From Coriolopsis trogii (Eukaryota > Basidiomycota > Agaricomycetes > Polyporales > Polyporaceae): a stretch of DNA of 64,000 nt. The DNA is taken from positions 4,092,001 through 4,156,000 of the forward strand of contig JAHYIO010000001.1 of NCBI GenBank assembly GCA_020543525.1, read 5' to 3'. Positions 23,911 to 36,315 of this stretch are shown here, piece after piece. The position numbers and the translations under genes were made by a program. Positions within the stretch are counted from its first letter, which is position 1, and the number at the start of each line of letters is the position of its first letter. The notes beneath the pieces are model-generated. The model searched no databases and was not told the origin of the DNA. It saw only the letters and a list, made by a program, of their open reading frames with translations.

Positions 23911-24175
23911 CTGGGCGCAGCTGTTGCCGACAGCGAGGACGTGCCTGGGACGAGCTCACGCAGTCGACTCTCACGGCGTCTGTCAGTGTCAGACGCGCTG
24001 TCGCGGTGCACGTGATGGAGCCAAACAACTGCAAACGCGCGGGGTTTACAGGCGACGAAACGCGTTCGACGCGACTTGTCCTACAACCACCACCTTCTCT
24101 CTTCTGAGCCACCGTCCCGCGACGCCCCACTAACACCAACTACACTCACGTACCAACTCAAACCTCTCACACACC

Positions 24176-24666
<491 letters not shown>

Positions 24667-24863
24667 GTGTTGTTTTGTTGTCTTCCACTGATGTATGGTT
24701 ATGCTTCGTGCGTACATGTACTATATCTCTTCAGCCTAGCGTATACCTCATGTCGTATTGCCCAATGATATGACCATTGTATCAAACTCACTGGCCCGCT
24801 TGTCATGGCCTGTGATAGATGGAATTTGTTGCGCATATATTCACGAAGATCTGTACATATGGT

Positions 24864-26751
24864 TCAATCAGTGAAAGTCGCACTGGCGCGCAATGCACTA
24901 ATGGCCGTAGCTAGATCTTTGTCGGTGTCATAGCGCCATACTGGTTTCCAGAGGTCTCGCAAGTCTTCCGCCATTCCGTGATGATCATATATGCGTCCGG
25001 CATTATAGCTGGCATCCCACACCATCTGGCTACGGGGACGGCGCGCTTCAGAGTAAGCACCAAGAACAGCCTGCAAATATAAGGTTAGTGTCACGATAGA
25101 TCTCAACTGTTTTCTGTATCCTACCTCAATATTGTTAAGTTTCGTCTCCTGGTGACTGAGCAATCGCACCAATAACAGAACATCCTCGATGCCTTGTCCC
25201 GCCCCAGCTCCGAGGTGCGGCAACATTCCGTGCGCCTGTGACAACATTACACTCTGATTTCATGACAGATTCCTGCAGTGGCTTACCGCATCACCCAGCA
25301 GGGCTACGTGGCCTCTGGCATAGCTCTCCAGGGGTGGGTGCACGACGTGCACAGACCACCGAGTGGTCTTCTCCGGCATGAACCGGAGGAGGGTGGATAC
25401 ATCCGGTCCCCAACCTTCGAATTCCGACCGCAAGTCCTCACGCGTTACCTCGTCCACCCAGGGCTGGCCTTCTGGGAGGTTCCAAGATCCTATGGGAACG
25501 TCGTATCCAGTGGAGAACGCAGCGACGTTTATCTGGGAAAGAATTGGGTCCCGTTAAAAGTCCCGCGATTGGACGAAGGCGATGGGAGACGTCAGTGTCG
25601 CAATGGCGAGACGTACCAGTTCGCCGTTCTTGATGGGCACCACGATGACATGCTGCGAACCAAACCGGGGATCGTGAGCAGTAGATCGCACGCCAAGACC
25701 GATACAGACGGGGTGTCACGGCTCGCACGACGCATACTACGCACCTTGCTCGGGCCCATGAAACACGCCGGGCGGTCGGTCAGCGGCGTCTTGAATCCGG
25801 AAGCTTTGAGCAGCGCGTGCGGGATCAGGCCTCGGTACGCCGCTGTATTGCCGTATGCGAGGTTGCGCATGCCCGGTGCCGCTGTGCCATCGTTCCCCGC
25901 ACCGAGGACAAAGTCACGGACGACACTCTTGATCCCGTCCACGCCGAGCACGACGTCCGCCTCGTGAACCGTCCCGTCGGTGAAGGCGATAACCAGACGA
26001 CCGCGATTGGCCGGGTGCTCGCTGACGGACACGCACCGTTTGTTGAAGTGCACCCGGGCTGGGTCGACTAGGCCGACGAGGGCGTCGAGGAAGACGGCAC
26101 TGTGAGACGAGGTCCCATGTGGGGTGGGACATATTAGGTGGAAACGTGGGACGAGCCGAGGAGGCGGTCAGGACACCGACTGCGGAATTCGAAAGCTCGT
26201 TGCCAGTTCGACGGTCACTCACCGATGCATGCTGATGCTCGCATCTTCGGGCGCGGGAGGATACTGAGAGAAGAGTGGAGCGAGCCTTACTGGTAAGCGG
26301 ACACGAAGGCTTCGCGGGGTCGCACGGTACGTACGTCGTACACGAGCTCGTGAGTCCCGGTCCCGGAGTAGAAGAGAAACCCTTTGGAGGTCAGCGAACC
26401 TGGGGGGAGTTTCTGGAGCACGGCGTCTAGGACTCCCAGCTCTTTCATCGCCCGGATGGCATTGGGGCCTGCCGAAGCCGAAGTGGTTTAGTGTCAGTAT
26501 GTTCACGAACGTGTGCGAGCTGGGGACAACCGACCCAGCCCGATGCCCGCTCCGATCTCTCCAAAAGCAGCCTAGCGGTACGACGACCGGCGGGTATGAG
26601 AGCGCGTTCAAGTACTCTCGGAGATAGGATACTGCACGTACCGCAGCTTCAAACACTTCCATCGACACCCCTGCATTCTGCAGCGCCACCGCACAGGCCA
26701 ACCCACACACTCCTCCGCCGATGACGGCTACCTGGTGATAGGCTGGGACAT
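24864..26751 (-). CDS. FAD-dependent monooxygenase, copy 1 (salicylate hydroxylase-like; apparent frameshift at N-terminus)
   Basis: Group A flavin hydroxylase fold: dinucleotide motif VAVIGGGVCGLACAVALQNAG near 26740, AAFGEIGAGIGLGPNAIRAM over an intron, the DG motif VVLGVDGIKSVVR near 25940, and the GD motif GHVALLGDAAHGMLPHLGAG over an intron near 25290-25200. The stop is TGA at 24864. At least seven exons match copy 2 position for position. The nearest suitable ATG (26751, MSQPIT) is one base out of frame with the FAD motif and reaches TAG at once. No upstream exon restores phase downstream of the TATA element. It is either a pseudogene-type lesion, an assembly error or an undetected exon. 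The substrate is unknown. Confidence 0.75.
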
Positions 26752-26835
26752 TGGGACGCAGTGAAATTGAGATGCTGGAAGCTTTCTTCGTCGATTCGAT
26801 AGGGGACTGCTCTACTTCATGGGATTGTCCGGTGT

Positions 26836-26842
26836 CTTTATA
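26836..26842 (-). promoter_or_regulatory. TATA box of FAD monooxygenase copy 1
   Basis: TATAAAG on the minus strand (GAGTATAAAGACACC), 85 bp upstream of the ATG at 26751. It supports transcription of the locus despite the frame problem. Confidence 0.5.
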
Positions 26843-27068
26843 CTCTCACTCTTGCCAAAGAGGCAATACATGTGCCTATGCAGCGTCGAGAGGAGCTTGC
26901 GCAAGCCTCCGCCGTAGCTGTACCTCAGGGACGCGTTGCGCGGCAGACTTGGCTTGGTAAGGAAGTGTTAGTCGGCAGCGCAGCTATACACTATAATGAC
27001 GAAGCTCGCCGGCATGGTACTGCGCTGTCGTTGGCCGTACGCGTTAGGAACTCGAGGCATTGGCAGTA

Positions 27069-27161
27069 GGGGTGCTCAATTCTCGCTGCACGACACGACA
27101 CGCACGGCGCTTCACAAGTCGAGTTCAGACTCAGCAGCACAGCCACAATGCGCGGGCGGCT
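27069..27161 (+). repeat. Left terminal inverted repeat of the MITE
   Basis: Pairs with 27501-27593 read on the opposite strand over about 93 bases with a single T/C difference. Confidence 0.9.
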
Positions 27162-27500
27162 GCTCCTTTGTGCGCGCACAGGAAATCGCGCACTCGACTC
27201 GCTCTCTCTCGCCTCTCAATCTCTGCTGGTAGAGCTTCCGTAGTGTATTAAGACGGCTTTGCTCGCGCTAACAGAGCGGATCCCTTGGTGAGATCTGAGG
27301 AAAAATTTCCCACAAGTGATGAGTCTGGTGCGCGTGAGGAGAGACTCCGCTACGCTGGCTGCTTCGCCCTCTACGCGCGTATACCTAATGTGGAGGTGGG
27401 TGCAGTCTGCCAAATTGTCAAGCGCGGTCTCAATACTTGAGAAGAGGAATGAACACAGTGCAGTCAAGCGGGCGGGACGTCGACGCGACGCGCGCGCAGG

Positions 27501-27593
27501 AGCCGCCCGCGCGTTGTGGCTGTGCTGCTGAGTCTGAACTCGACTTGTGAAGCGCCGTGCGTGTCGTGTCGTGCAGCGAGAATTGAGCACCCC
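27501..27593 (-). repeat. Right terminal inverted repeat of the MITE
   Basis: Reverse complement of 27069-27161 with one mismatch; ends GAGCACCCC just before the flanking TA. Confidence 0.9.
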
Positions 27594-27721
27594 TAGTATT
27601 TGATGAATATATCAGCTTAGCGCTGACAGGCCTGCGACAGAATCAAGCTGCCCCAGGGGATGATAGCCTGAAGATATCTGTTGTACAGTTCCTTGTGGAG
27701 TGCCTTGATCATGCAATGTAG

Positions 27722-29494
27722 TTACTGAGTATTGAAGGTTCGGTCCTCTCGCAGGATCCTCAGCGCGGATGCGAACTCGTTATCTAGATCATAGTGCCAA
27801 ATCGGGTCGCAAACATCTGTCAAGTCCTTCCTGATAGCCTCTAGGGTCGGCCCATGGAGACCGCGGTGGTCGTACGCGCGGCCAGCACGATCGCTCAACT
27901 CCCAGACATCCTGTGCGCGCGGCCGACGAACAGTAGAGTACGCTTGCAAGACAGTCTGTCGTAGAACGCTCAGCATCACGCCGTCGTTTGTGCACACGCG
28001 CCAGATCTCGCGCTGTCTCATGGGCCCTCACCTCTACATTGTCTCTGGTCGTCTCTGGGTGGCTGAGGAGCCGGACTAAGAGTAGAGCATCCTCTAGGCC
28101 TTGTCCTGCGCCGGCACCTAGGTGGGGTGCCATTCCGTGCGCCTAGAGAGAGCTGGTGAGTGCTTATTCTTTGCTTCGTCCAAGCGACTGTGCGTACCGC
28201 GTCTCCAAGCAACACTGCGCGACCACTCGCATAGCTCCCGAGCGGAGGGTGGACAACGTGGAGGGACCATCTGTTCATTTTCTCGGGAATGCACTTGAGG
28301 AGGGCGTTGACGTCTGAACCCCAGCCTTCGAACTCTTTCTGGATGTCCTCGCGTGCTGTTTGGCCAACCCAGGTCGATTCGTCTAGCAATTTCTGGGATC
28401 CAAGAGGCACGTCGTAGTTGGTACATGATATGATGACTGCCACCTATGAAGGAAGCCTACTCGAGTAGTAGTTGCCAGCGAGTGAATCTCACGTACGATC
28501 TCAGCATTTCTCAGGGAGAAGAAATGTATATGCTATGCATAAGACGGTGAGCACGTAGATCGTTGCCTGCTGAAGGAATTATGTATGACCTTGTCGGGTC
28601 CGACGAAGCAAGAAGGCCGGTCGATCAACGGTGTTTTGAACCCTGCATCTTTGAGTACAGCGCCAGGAAGCATTCCCCGATATATAGTGGTGTTGCTGAA
28701 GGCCACAGCATTGACGTTGCTGGTTGTTCCTTTGGTGTTTGCGCCTATGACATATTTTCGGACTGAGCTCTTGATCCCGTCCGCCCCAAGGACGATGTCC
28801 GCATCATGCGTGGTGCCGTCCAAGAAAGAAAGCACAAGAGCTTTGGGGTTGGTAGGGGACTCGGACACAGAGGCACAACGCTTGTTAAAGTGCATGTGTT
28901 GCGGTTCTAGTTGAGCGAGCAATACGTCGAGGAACATCATGCTATGTATGTTGGTGAGTAGAAAGCTGGGATATCAAAGTAGCGTCACGGTTCACCGTTG
29001 CATATTTAAATTAGACAACTCAGGCTGAGGAGGATACTGAACGAAAATACGAGTAAATGGTGGTTACGATATGTACGTTGGGGGTGAGTAGAGCACTTAC
29101 GTCATATAGGAGCTCGTGATTCCCGAGCCCGGAGTAAAACAGGAACCCTTTAACTGTAGGTTGGAACCCAGGAGGAAGCTTTTGAAGGAAGGGCTCAAGA
29201 ATCCCCATGCGTTCGAGAGCACGTACAGCATTGGGACCTATGGGATTGTAAAGCATAGATATTCGCATGATCAACCTGGAAACATACCTAAGCCTATTCC
29301 AGCCTCGATTGGACGAAATGTAGTCTATATTGCATTTGCATGGGCTTGACTACGAGTCGGGAAAGCTGTTGACAACGTACAGCAGACTCAAAGACGTCCA
29401 CGTTGATACCAGCTTTTTGGAGTGCGACAGCGCATGCTAAACCGCATATACCTGCTCCAACAACTGCAACTTTGAGATCATGTATTGTTTGCAT
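27722..29494 (-). CDS. FAD-dependent monooxygenase, copy 2 (salicylate hydroxylase-like)
   Basis: Predicted flavin hydroxylase using NAD(P)H and oxygen on an unknown aromatic or terpenoid substrate. The start at 29494 gives MQTIHDLKVAVVGAGICG. Exons continue with AGINVDVFESA, TTFRPIEAGIGLGPNAVRAL, GFLFYSGLGNHELLYD, YPPQPELSNLNMQR, VLGADGIKSSVRKYVIGA, FKTPLIDRPSCFVGPDK, EDIQKEFEGWGSDVNALLKC, GRAVLLGDAAHGMAPHLGAG, and the end ILREDRTFNTQ with stop TAA at 27722. It appears intact. The frame is open about 108 codons further upstream to 29818 with a hydrophobic stretch, but that leader is unlike family N-termini. It is the tandem paralogue of the gene at 24864. Confidence 0.85.
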
Positions 29495-30075
29495 TGTTGA
29501 CGAACGAGATGTTGGTGTAGGCAGACGGACAATAGCAGAAGATGGCGGTTTAAGTGCAAGAGACGTGACCGGCGAGACGCCTGCACGGACAAAGTTCATC
29601 GATAGTGACTGCGCTCTATAGCCGCAGGTTGTCGCCAAGGCCCTTTCATAGGCAATGCCAAATTGGTCATGGAGGTGCAATTGAGTCGACTTGCAAGTTG
29701 TTGCGCACCGACGGCGCTGAAGAGTCCCAATCAGGCAGGCAAAGGCTTCTGATCCTAACAAGACCAAACACAGAATGAAGAACGCACGAGAGCGTCCGCT
29801 CATATGATCATCACACATGAAGTTGAACCTCGACTAGCTCTTCGTATTTGCTCTGCCATGCTCGCTGCCTGCCTTTGCGCTCGCAAACTGTTGCGCCCGT
29901 CTGGGATACCTATGCTCGTCTTGCCTGCGATCATGTTGCCAATCTCGTCACGTGTCTGAGCGTTGCAGTTCTCATCGCCCCCACTGCCAGTGCCTCTCTC
30001 GCAGTCCCCATCGATCCGGCCTGCGCCCTCTTCCAGCTCATCCTCCTAGTTTACTGGATATTCCTGTCATACAAC

Positions 30076-31358
30076 ATGCCGCAAGCACATTGGTTCTCGC
30101 TCTCGAAGACGCCCTTCCTCGCTCGCTCTTCCCACTGCATTGCAGTCACCAAATCCGGTATAGTTCTCGTCTACGGCGGAGAGCTCTCGCCCCGCACCCC
30201 AGTCGACGCAGGGGTAGCCAAGGACGGCACTCCCAGAGGCTCTCTCCACGTCTTCGATCTCGCCAAGAGTCTGCTCTCGCAAGGATGGCGCATGCTCACC
30301 CCGGATACGAGAAACCTCTCGGCAGAAGAAGCCGAAAACGCCATCCCAGAGCCACGCGTTGGCGCGACGACTGTATGGTACGAGGACGCGCTCTATATGT
30401 GGGGAGGCAGGGGCGGACAAGATATGACCCCCTTGGACGCACACCAGGCTGGGGTATGGAAAGCGACCATCCACTCCGGCCAGGGTCCCCAGCAATCTGT
30501 ACGATGGGAGAGGATCGCCGCGACGAACGAGGACGAGGCTCCTGCGCCTCGCAGTTATCATACTGCTGTCACGCATGGGGTGCGGCTTTGCTCATTGTGC
30601 CAGTGCGCGAATAGTAGGGGTGATTGCTGACCATAGCGCAGGATAACATTTACGTGCATGCCGGATGCCCGGCCAATGGTCGGCTGAGTACCCTTCACGC
30701 CTTCAACATCACGGACAGGAAATGGAAAACTCTGGCATCCGCGCCCGAACCCGAACGCGGTGGGACCGCCCTTGTCGCCGCCACGATCGCGGGGAACAAG
30801 GACGTGTTGCTCCGTTACGGCGGTACGTTTGCCCATCCAACATCCCTTATCTTCGACGGTCTAACGTATACCGCAGGTTTCTGTGGGCAGGAGCTTCCCG
30901 CCGCCGGCGAAGTCGACGTCTACCTCATCTCCGAAGACAGATGGGTGACCGTCCAACCGACCGCAGACCCCGCCCACGGCATTCCCGGCCCCCGCTCCGT
31001 GCACGGCTTCACGCACTTCCAGTCACCCGAACCCGCACTCGCCAACGCGCTCGCTGTCGTCTACCACGGCGAGCGCGACGCGAGCTCCCTCGGGCACGCC
31101 GGCGCCGGCACGTTTTGGGACGACGTCTGGCTGCTCTCCAAAGACCCGGCCGCAGGCGAGGGCGAGGATGACATCCACGCGGGCTGGAAATGGGAGCAGC
31201 TGGACGTGATCGCGGACGACCACCTACCCGAGGGCCGCGGATGGTTCCCGCCGATCTCGTGGGTCGACGGACATGGGGACGCCAAAGTCGTCATGTTTGG
31301 CGGACTGCTATCTTCGAACACGCGTTCGGACGAGCTTTGGGAGCTCGAGATAAATTGA
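30076..31358 (+). CDS. Kelch-repeat beta-propeller protein
   Basis: Three exons. Kelch blades are visible as SSHCIAVTKSGIVLVYGGEL, RVGATTVWYEDALYMWGGRG, PRSYHTAVTHG joined to DNIYVHAGCPANG, ERGGTALVAATIAGNKDVLL joined to RYGG and FCGQELP, GPRSVHGFTHFQ, and a last blade GDAKVVMFGGLLSSNTRSDE. Length is about 390 residues. No catalytic domain is attached; kelch propellers usually bind protein partners. The frame is open upstream to 29848 and would add a hydrophobic stretch (LFQLILLVYWIFLSYN), so a membrane-anchored form starting there is possible. It is divergent from FAD monooxygenase copy 2. Confidence 0.75.
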
Positions 31359-31666
31359 ATGATAGGTGCGCGTGTCTCCCCTTCCACGGTGTGCGAAGGG
31401 TTCGTATGGTGGCGCGGAGCTTGGGCGACATTCGGCTTGGTTATACATCAAGACCCTTGCTCGAGAAAATCCAATCGTGATGAGTAGTGGCTTTCATAGG
31501 ACTCGAGTACGCGCGTGTTTTGGTGATAAAGCAGTGCAGACATCTATTTTTGTACTTTTGATTGTAGTATCGAGATGCGACGGGAAACACATGAGCATCA
31601 TAATTGTTTGCTGCGTCGCCTGTGTATCATGTTGTGGGATATTCATATCGCAGCAGTAGCCGGGAT

Positions 31667-34600
31667 CTACATCTCGCTGTCTCGGAGATACGGCACGGAG
31701 CGTACGGAGGACGAGCTGTCCGCATCAACAGCAATCGGGGATGACGGAGGAAGCTCGATGTCGATTGCTGCTAGACGTTGTGCCATCTCGACGTTGAAAC
31801 GCGCCTTCGAGCAGCACGCGTTCGTATGGAAGATGCGCGGTGTCAGCGACGTCCGGAGAGATAAGAATGACTGGTAAGCATCAGACACTCACAATTCTGT
31901 CAGAGCCAACGAGGTTCCCGAATTCCAACAGTCTATCGCCGGCAGACTTCTCCAAGAAATCTTCTAGGGTAATCTGCGAGAGTATGAGCGCGGCAGTGAA
32001 GAGGTTCATGCCCTCCACCCCAGACAAGTCGTGCTCCCCCTTAGGAACACTGTCAGCAAAGGAATCCGTCTTTCGCGCAAAGAGGAGAAACAATATACTC
32101 ACATCCCGCTCCTCGTGCCCAAGCCATGTCCGCTCGCCCCAAATCGCGCCATGCGTAGTGTCACTCGCCTCGGCCATATCCCCATACATCCTGGCATACA
32201 CCGCGGCCTCCTCGACGGTGTCGGCGAACGCCCAGTGCACCTCGTTCGCGTCCGACTTTGTTTGTATGCCCTCGGCGATCGCGAGCGCGCGCCGGAGCTT
32301 TCTGACAGCCTTCACGACTGGAGGGCTCCATGCGCTCGCCGTCGGCCTGTCCCTGCAAGCGTTCGCATCCGTGTCTGCACATGAGAACCTGCCTGCAAAT
32401 CCTGAGTCGCGCTTGTAGTCCAAGGTGGAGGAATAACACTCAAAAATGACCAGTAGCCGTGTGTAGCGCCAGGAGAGCTGGGCGAGGAGTGTTGCGAGAG
32501 CGTCACTCCGGGTAGGCAGCAGCTCGAGCGAAAAGAAGAGTACCGCAGTGTCGCAGTCGATAATGAGATGGACGTCGTCCCCATTCCCGTCTGGTTTGGG
32601 GTCGAGGTACTCGCGCTCGACCAGGTCGACTGCACAGTAGGAACGGAGGGCGCGGGCGAGAGCGCCCCGCTCGATCAAGTTCAGGGAAGCGATGTACCGG
32701 TGAACGGCTGAGGGAGGCTCATAGTCGGCTGGCAGGACCAGCGTACGGTTGTCAACCAAATCTTCGGGAGTGTCTCTCGGCACTGAGAGGTGGGTGGAAG
32801 GGTCATCAGGTGCCGGCAGTGCTGGGGGTGGTGCGTCTTTCACAGCGTTACCAGACGAAGCAGGGTAATTTGCAGAAGCGGAAGGGGTTTCAAGGAGGAG
32901 CCCTTTACCATAGATTCTGAGGAGGTGCGCCAGAGACTGTCGTACAGAAAAGACAGGGATGCCAGGCTGCGGGAATGGCCCAGGGCGAACAGCCGTATTG
33001 GCAGTTGGTGACCTTCGTGAGCCCAGAGTCGCGAGAGTCGTCAGGGTTTCTGGTCCAGAAGATTGGCCGCAAGCAGGGCCCATGAGCAAGACTTCGTGAC
33101 CAGAAGGCGAAGTGCTAGGCAGGTGTTCCGCAGCCATATCTCGTGCATGTGAGAGACTTTCGTTAAGGTCCGTACGGCTATCGGACGGAGAAGGAGATAG
33201 GAGTGTCGCTTCAGGGTAGATGTATGTTTCGTACAGCAATTCCTGAGAATGAGAAAGAGGACCACGGCCGTCGCAGTGAACAGGGTGCATGTCGAGGAAA
33301 AGATCGCCATCACCAGGATGTCCTTCGTAGCCCTCCGCGTCGGACGCAAGTTGCACAAAGCTGCTACTGCGGTCATTGTAACTCCCGCTAGCGACGTCTT
33401 CTTGTACGAAATACACGCCAGAATCATCCGCTTGGTGCATTGAGATGTCGTTTCGCATAAATTGCTCGGAATCAGGGTAATGGTCCTCGAAACGGACCCG
33501 CTTTGCGGTGGTTCTAGAGTCGTGGTCTTTCTCGTTCCCAGTGACTGTGGAATCGCCATAGAGAAACTCGTTCTCTTTGTCGCTGCTTCCCGTATCTTCC
33601 TCTTCTTCTATGAACGGCGGCGACCCAATGTCATACAAGCGTCGTCGGTCGCCACGAGTAAGGATGAGACCGAATTCCTTCATGGCTGGTACCTCATAGA
33701 AGCCAGGTGATGCATCGCAGACCTCGTCATCGAGCCACGCTTTTGTGGATGGCACACCCTCGGCTTGGACTGGCTGGGAGCTGAACACCTTGCTCTCGTC
33801 CATCAGTGCAGTTAATCGAGCGACTATCTCGTCCTTCGAGAGGTCCATAGACCTCGACAGCTCGGGACAAGGATCATTTGCCACATCAGCGACTTCTTCG
33901 TCTGTAGGCACCGTGCGACCGTACTTGAAGGGGCTAAAGGACGTCAACATATTGCATGTCCAATGCTGATAGAGGGATGGCTCACATCCAGCTCAACTCG
34001 ATCTGCAGAGGTTGAACGCCCTTCGCTTTCTTCAAGAAGCCGGTACAGGGTTGCTGTATTCCCGATGATGTAACGCCAGGTGGAAGTGTGGCGCCACGAG
34101 GCGTTTGGCCGGGAGCGAGCAAATCGCCTAGTCTACTTGGAAGACAGTCGCTGCTGGTATGCTCATTTGGAGGGCGCATTTTCGGTACTTGCATAGCAGA
34201 TGAGTCGCAGGATTGTCCGGTCTTTGGTGAACTCACCGTCCATCAGCATGCTATCTTTCTCTCCCAGTTTTTCATCCAATATGATACTAACGGGATCTTC
34301 GACGTCTCCGGACGCGTCGCCACACACCCGTTTCACGGTCTTGATAGCAGCTGAGATCGAGTCATCGCTGCTGAGGCCTACTTCCACGTGTCCTTTAGAG
34401 CGAGAATATGAGATAGCACCTGGATCGTCCGTGGAAGGTGGTTGTCCGAGCATTGACATCGTAATCGTGGTGCGCGGAGAGGATGGCTGTGATTTAGGCG
34501 AGCATAGTACGCGTGGGCCAGAAAAGTTGGCCGGTGTAAGAAGCGGGGAAAGAAATGAAGAGAGCCTCGATGTCTTTCAACACATGGCCTTGTGGGCAGA

Positions 34601-36009
34601 GGATCGTACCGGACTCACTTGCTTCCTTCCCCAAGCAAGGGGCGCCTCATTGTAGAGTCACCGATCTTTGCAGTTCGCGGTAACTGGTAATCATCTGCAG
34701 AGGGAATTAAATGAATTTCAGTAAGTGATAGACAACTTACCTATGGGCATGAACTCCTCCGGAAACGGCAACGACGACGAAGGCGCAAAAAGTTCGTCGA
34801 TTTCGCTTGAAGTGTCAGCTAGGGATGGTGTCCCCATTGTGAAGGGGGACGATGGTGTCTTGATGGCATCTACGAACGGAATGCATGAGTACGGAACGTC
34901 CGTTTCGACAAAGCGAGCACTGACCACAACCATCAATCAGTTTGAGGTTTTCGTCGGCCATATCATTATCACTTTCCTCCTTGACTTCCACAGGTGCTAG
35001 CAGCGCTGTCGATAGGCTCGTAAGGCCTCCGAGATAAGTTGCGAATGTGGTCCCATCCACAACTTCATGCTCGACCTTACGGCCAGGTTTGGAATCACGA
35101 GAGAAGACAGGCAACATTTCAGGTTCTGGGAAGTCAATTGGCGGAGAGCTGGCGCGCAGGAAGTCGTCGAATGGCCTTTGTCTCTTTTGTACATTCGCAG
35201 GAGTTGCCATTGTTGGGACCGACTGGAGAAGTCTAAGAACGGTGGCGCGTGCGTCCGCGTCAAAAGCAGGCCTGCTGCCTCTGAGCCACGGGTCAGTTAC
35301 TATCATCCTGTTTGTCAACTCGAGATCATAACGGGACCCACAGGGCATCATCCAAATTGACGACTGGGTCAGGCACTTCAATGCTCTCTGTAGCACTTAT
35401 GCCATGAAAGCGGAGGAGCTGGGCTGTCGATTGAGGCAGGTTTCTTCTTTTCGTAGTTGAGCCTGGCCTGGGAGTCTCTCGTACGGCCCTCGCGGTTAGG
35501 ATTGGCGACAATGGACGTTCCAAGAGGAAGAATACGTAGTCGCCTAGCGCATATAAGCTATGTCAAGGCGTCAAGAGTGGTTATTCACATCATGAAGTCT
35601 CACCGTCGTCCGCATTTTGCCATCGCTGTTCAGCCGGTCCTTGGCCACGATTCGAGATAGGCAAAGCTCGCCTCAAGTGTGATACAGTTTCCGTATCATT
35701 TAATTTCCAGCGCTCCTCATACACGTCGAGCTTGGGTAAACTCCACATGTCTGAGAGAGTCTGGAAAGGATCGACTGGGAGAGCGACGGAAGTAGGACAG
35801 ACCATAGGCACATAGCTCAAAGATTCTGACAGTAGCTATAGAGACCATGAGCATCGTTTCATTATAGCAAACAAGGGTATAATACTTACGCTTCCGACTC
35901 TTTCTTGTGTCCATGCGACGTAGTCCGTCGCAAGGTGAGTGAGAGCATATGGCAATAGCAAGCTTCGGATGTGAGCCCGTAGCTCAAGCTCACGGTCGAG
36001 GAGGTCCAT
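31667..36009 (-). CDS. ZIP2/SHOC1-like protein with XPF-type fold and HhH domain
   Basis: Large multi-exon gene. The start at 36009 reads MDLLDRELELRAHIRSLLLP. Variable acidic exons follow (ATYLGGLTSLSTALLAPVEV; PFKYGRTVPTDEEVADVAN). The conserved C-terminal part has an XPF-nuclease-like core, HLIIDCDTAVLFFSLELLP then RYTRLLVIFECYSS, next SPPVVKAVRKLRRALAIAEG and VHWAFADTVEEAAVYARM. It then has a helix-hairpin-helix-like end, SGVEGMNLFTAALILSQITL, EFGNLVGSDRI and ARFNVEMAQRLAAID, with stop TAG at 31667. The nuclease ERKxxxD motif is not seen, as in ZIP2/SHOC1, a ZMM protein that promotes meiotic crossovers with SPO16. The assignment rests on my recollection of the family pattern. Exon borders between 34000 and 36000 are approximate. 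Confidence 0.6.
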
Positions 36010-36315
36010 GTATGCGCCTGGTCTCTTCGTGTGCCAGAGCTATCTGATCTTGGCCGTCACGATGTGTTCCGTATGGTAAGAAGCAGAGAGACTGTTCCGG
36101 TCAGTATTTGGTGGTATAGGTAAGTTGACGAGTCGCGGGACGGCCGTCGAGTAACTCTACCGAGTGGGACCCCGGGCACCATTGTACCAGGCGCACAACC
36201 TGTCGCTTTCCCCCGTATGCTCAAGTCATCAGATCTGTTCGCGTCCCAGAGGCTAGAGGCTACAGTCCAACTATGCGTCACTATGTATACTGAGCCCTCG
36301 GCATAGTGATGAAAT

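Larger units (their letters stand above)
27067..27595. mobile_element. MITE of the Tc1/mariner (TA target) type, 525 bp
   Basis: The element spans 27069-27593. Its ends are inverted copies starting GGGGTGCTCAATTCTCGCTG. The inverted repeats are about 93 bp each (27069-27161 and 27501-27593) with one mismatch seen. It is flanked on both sides by the dinucleotide TA (27067-27068 and 27594-27595), the target duplication of Tc1/mariner transposons. The interior has no transposase reading frame, so it is non-autonomous. The near identity of the ends suggests recent movement or hairpin-driven conversion. It sits between the two FAD monooxygenase paralogues. Confidence 0.9.

Noticed and set aside
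29495..29818. Longer start for FAD monooxygenase copy 2 with a hydrophobic leader
   Set aside because: The frame is open but the leader is unlike family N-termini, and Met at 29494 directly precedes the FAD motif.
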